Shown in pieces: positions 63,511 through 64,000 of a stretch of 64,000 nucleotides of DNA. This DNA comes from Bartonella taylorii 8TBB (GTDB lineage Bacteria; Pseudomonadota; Alphaproteobacteria; Rhizobiales; Rhizobiaceae), in contig NZ_CADEAG010000005.1 of NCBI RefSeq assembly GCF_902825155.1, forward strand, positions 95,362-159,361. Direction: 5' to 3'. The notes under the pieces are model-generated. The model made no database searches. It saw nothing but the letters and a program-made list of their open reading frames with translations, and was not told the origin of the DNA. The position numbers and the translations under genes are program-made. How positions within the stretch are numbered: the stretch's first letter is position 1; the number at the start of each line of letters is the position of its first letter.

Positions 63511-64000
63511 CTCAGTCTCAGAGTAATCCCTGCGCCTATTCCCCAGTGCCCCCCAGCACTCGTTACTGACATATTAGAACGGATATTGCCATCTTCAGAT
63601 GTATAACCAGCGCCAATAGCAAATGCGGATTGACTGCGCCATACACCCGTACCAAATGAAACACTTAAAGATCCTGGTATATCATAGTAACGTAAGTTAG
63701 ACGTTGCTAAACCAATGGCTGCTGCTTGTCTCGCTTCCTTCCGGACATCCTCAACAGCATAATTTAACGCTTCAAACTTCATATCTGTATAGGATTTCGC
63801 CTCATTAGCAGCATTATTTATTGCACTGCCGACCTTATCATCCGTATACTTTTTCGCATCATCAAGAACTATATTCATCTGCTGTTCGGTATAATCATGC
63901 AATTGACCTCCATTGACAGCTTCTTTCGAGCCATGCTCAATGCTACCATCACCTACATTATCTATCAATACTGGATCACTTTCATTAACACCTACTAACG
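63507..64000 (-). CDS. Trimeric autotransporter adhesin, BadA/Vomp type (C-terminal part, cut by window edge)
   Basis: The frame is open to the window edge, so only the last 164 codons are visible. They show the neck motif KEAVNGGQL, a coiled-coil stalk (DDAKKYTDDKVGSAINNAAN and onward), and the YadA-type membrane anchor: ARQAAAIGLATSNLRYYD, then four beta strands (SLSVSFGTGVW; SAFAIGAGYTS; IRSNMSVTSAGG; WGIGAGITLRLR). It belongs to the BadA/Vomp/Brp family that mediates binding to host matrix and cells. The last residue is Arg rather than the aromatic usual for outer-membrane barrels. An internal TTG at 63968 is not a start. Confidence 0.92.
   Translation of the reverse strand, partial: LVGVNESDPVLIDNVGDGSIEHGSKEAVNGGQLHDYTEQQMNIVLDDAKKYTDDKVGSAINNAANEAKSYTDMKFEALNYAVEDVRKEARQAAAIGLATSNLRYYDIPGSLSVSFGTGVWRSQSAFAIGAGYTSEDGNIRSNMSVTSAGGHWGIGAGITLRLR

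Overview
The window looks like a chromosomal segment of a low-GC Rhizobiales bacterium, almost certainly a Bartonella species. Four signs point there. An invasion-associated locus pair (ialB and ialA/rppH) lies next to ctpA. A trimeric-autotransporter anchor of the BadA/Vomp type is followed by a second IalB-family gene. An Omp10-like lipoprotein resembles the Brucella protein. The gene order (obgE-proB-proA-nadD-rsfS-rlmH-envC-ctpA-rppH; galU / MltB-type transglycosylase / SGNH protein; M17 peptidase-NlpC/P60) is typical of Rhizobiales, on an AT-rich background with long non-coding spacers. The species cannot be fixed from the sequence alone. No rRNA, tRNA, CRISPR array, insertion sequence or prophage gene was recognised.

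Layout. 1-1000 (minus): hslV and the start of hslU. 1200-5750 (plus): L-asparaginase, coaA, an M17 aminopeptidase and an NlpC/P60 peptidase, followed by a 1.2-kb gene desert. 7-10 kb (minus): mutT, argJ, a secreted parvulin. 10.2-15.6 kb (plus): secA, fur, prfA, prmC. 15.5-19.3 kb (minus): nrdHIEF, the class Ib ribonucleotide reductase. 20-22.6 kb (plus): a znuCBA-type metal importer behind a striking double palindrome. 23.3-27.6 kb (plus): ugpBAEC, with ugpQ convergent. 28.5-34 kb: guaA, an RsmB-type methyltransferase and guaB (minus), with a 49-aa gene on the plus strand preceded by a promoter of the general-stress sigma factor type. 34-42.9 kb: envelope genes (ClsC-like PLD protein, omp10, kdsD, galU, MltB-like transglycosylase, SGNH-like protein) and an odd NtrC-like regulator. 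43-50.5 kb: M3 peptidase, mgtE, typA, ppa, DUF167 and YggT genes. 50.8-62 kb (minus): ialB, ialA, ctpA, envC-like, rlmH, rsfS, nadD, proA, proB, obgE, rlmE, Ppx/GppA. 62.9-64 kb (minus): IalB-family gene and the C-terminus of a BadA/Vomp-like adhesin that runs off the window.

How the genes work together. Most are housekeeping: protein quality control, secretion, translation termination (prfA with its methylase prmC), nucleotide synthesis (guaA, guaB, nrdHIEF), proline synthesis and ribosome maturation. Host-related functions are metal capture (znu, with fur nearby), glycerol-phosphate uptake (ugp), envelope building and invasion (ialA, ialB, adhesin).

The points most worth a second look are: the EcfG-type promoter driving an unannotated 49-aa basic protein; a response regulator whose sigma-54 AAA+ domain has lost the key residues and the GAFTGA loop; the double Zur-like operator on znuC; an NrdR-like box about 500 nt upstream of nrdH; the ATGA-coupled IalB paralogue behind the adhesin; and an SGNH-fold protein lacking the expected Ser and His. 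All functional assignments come from motif and family recognition by eye; no database search was run.
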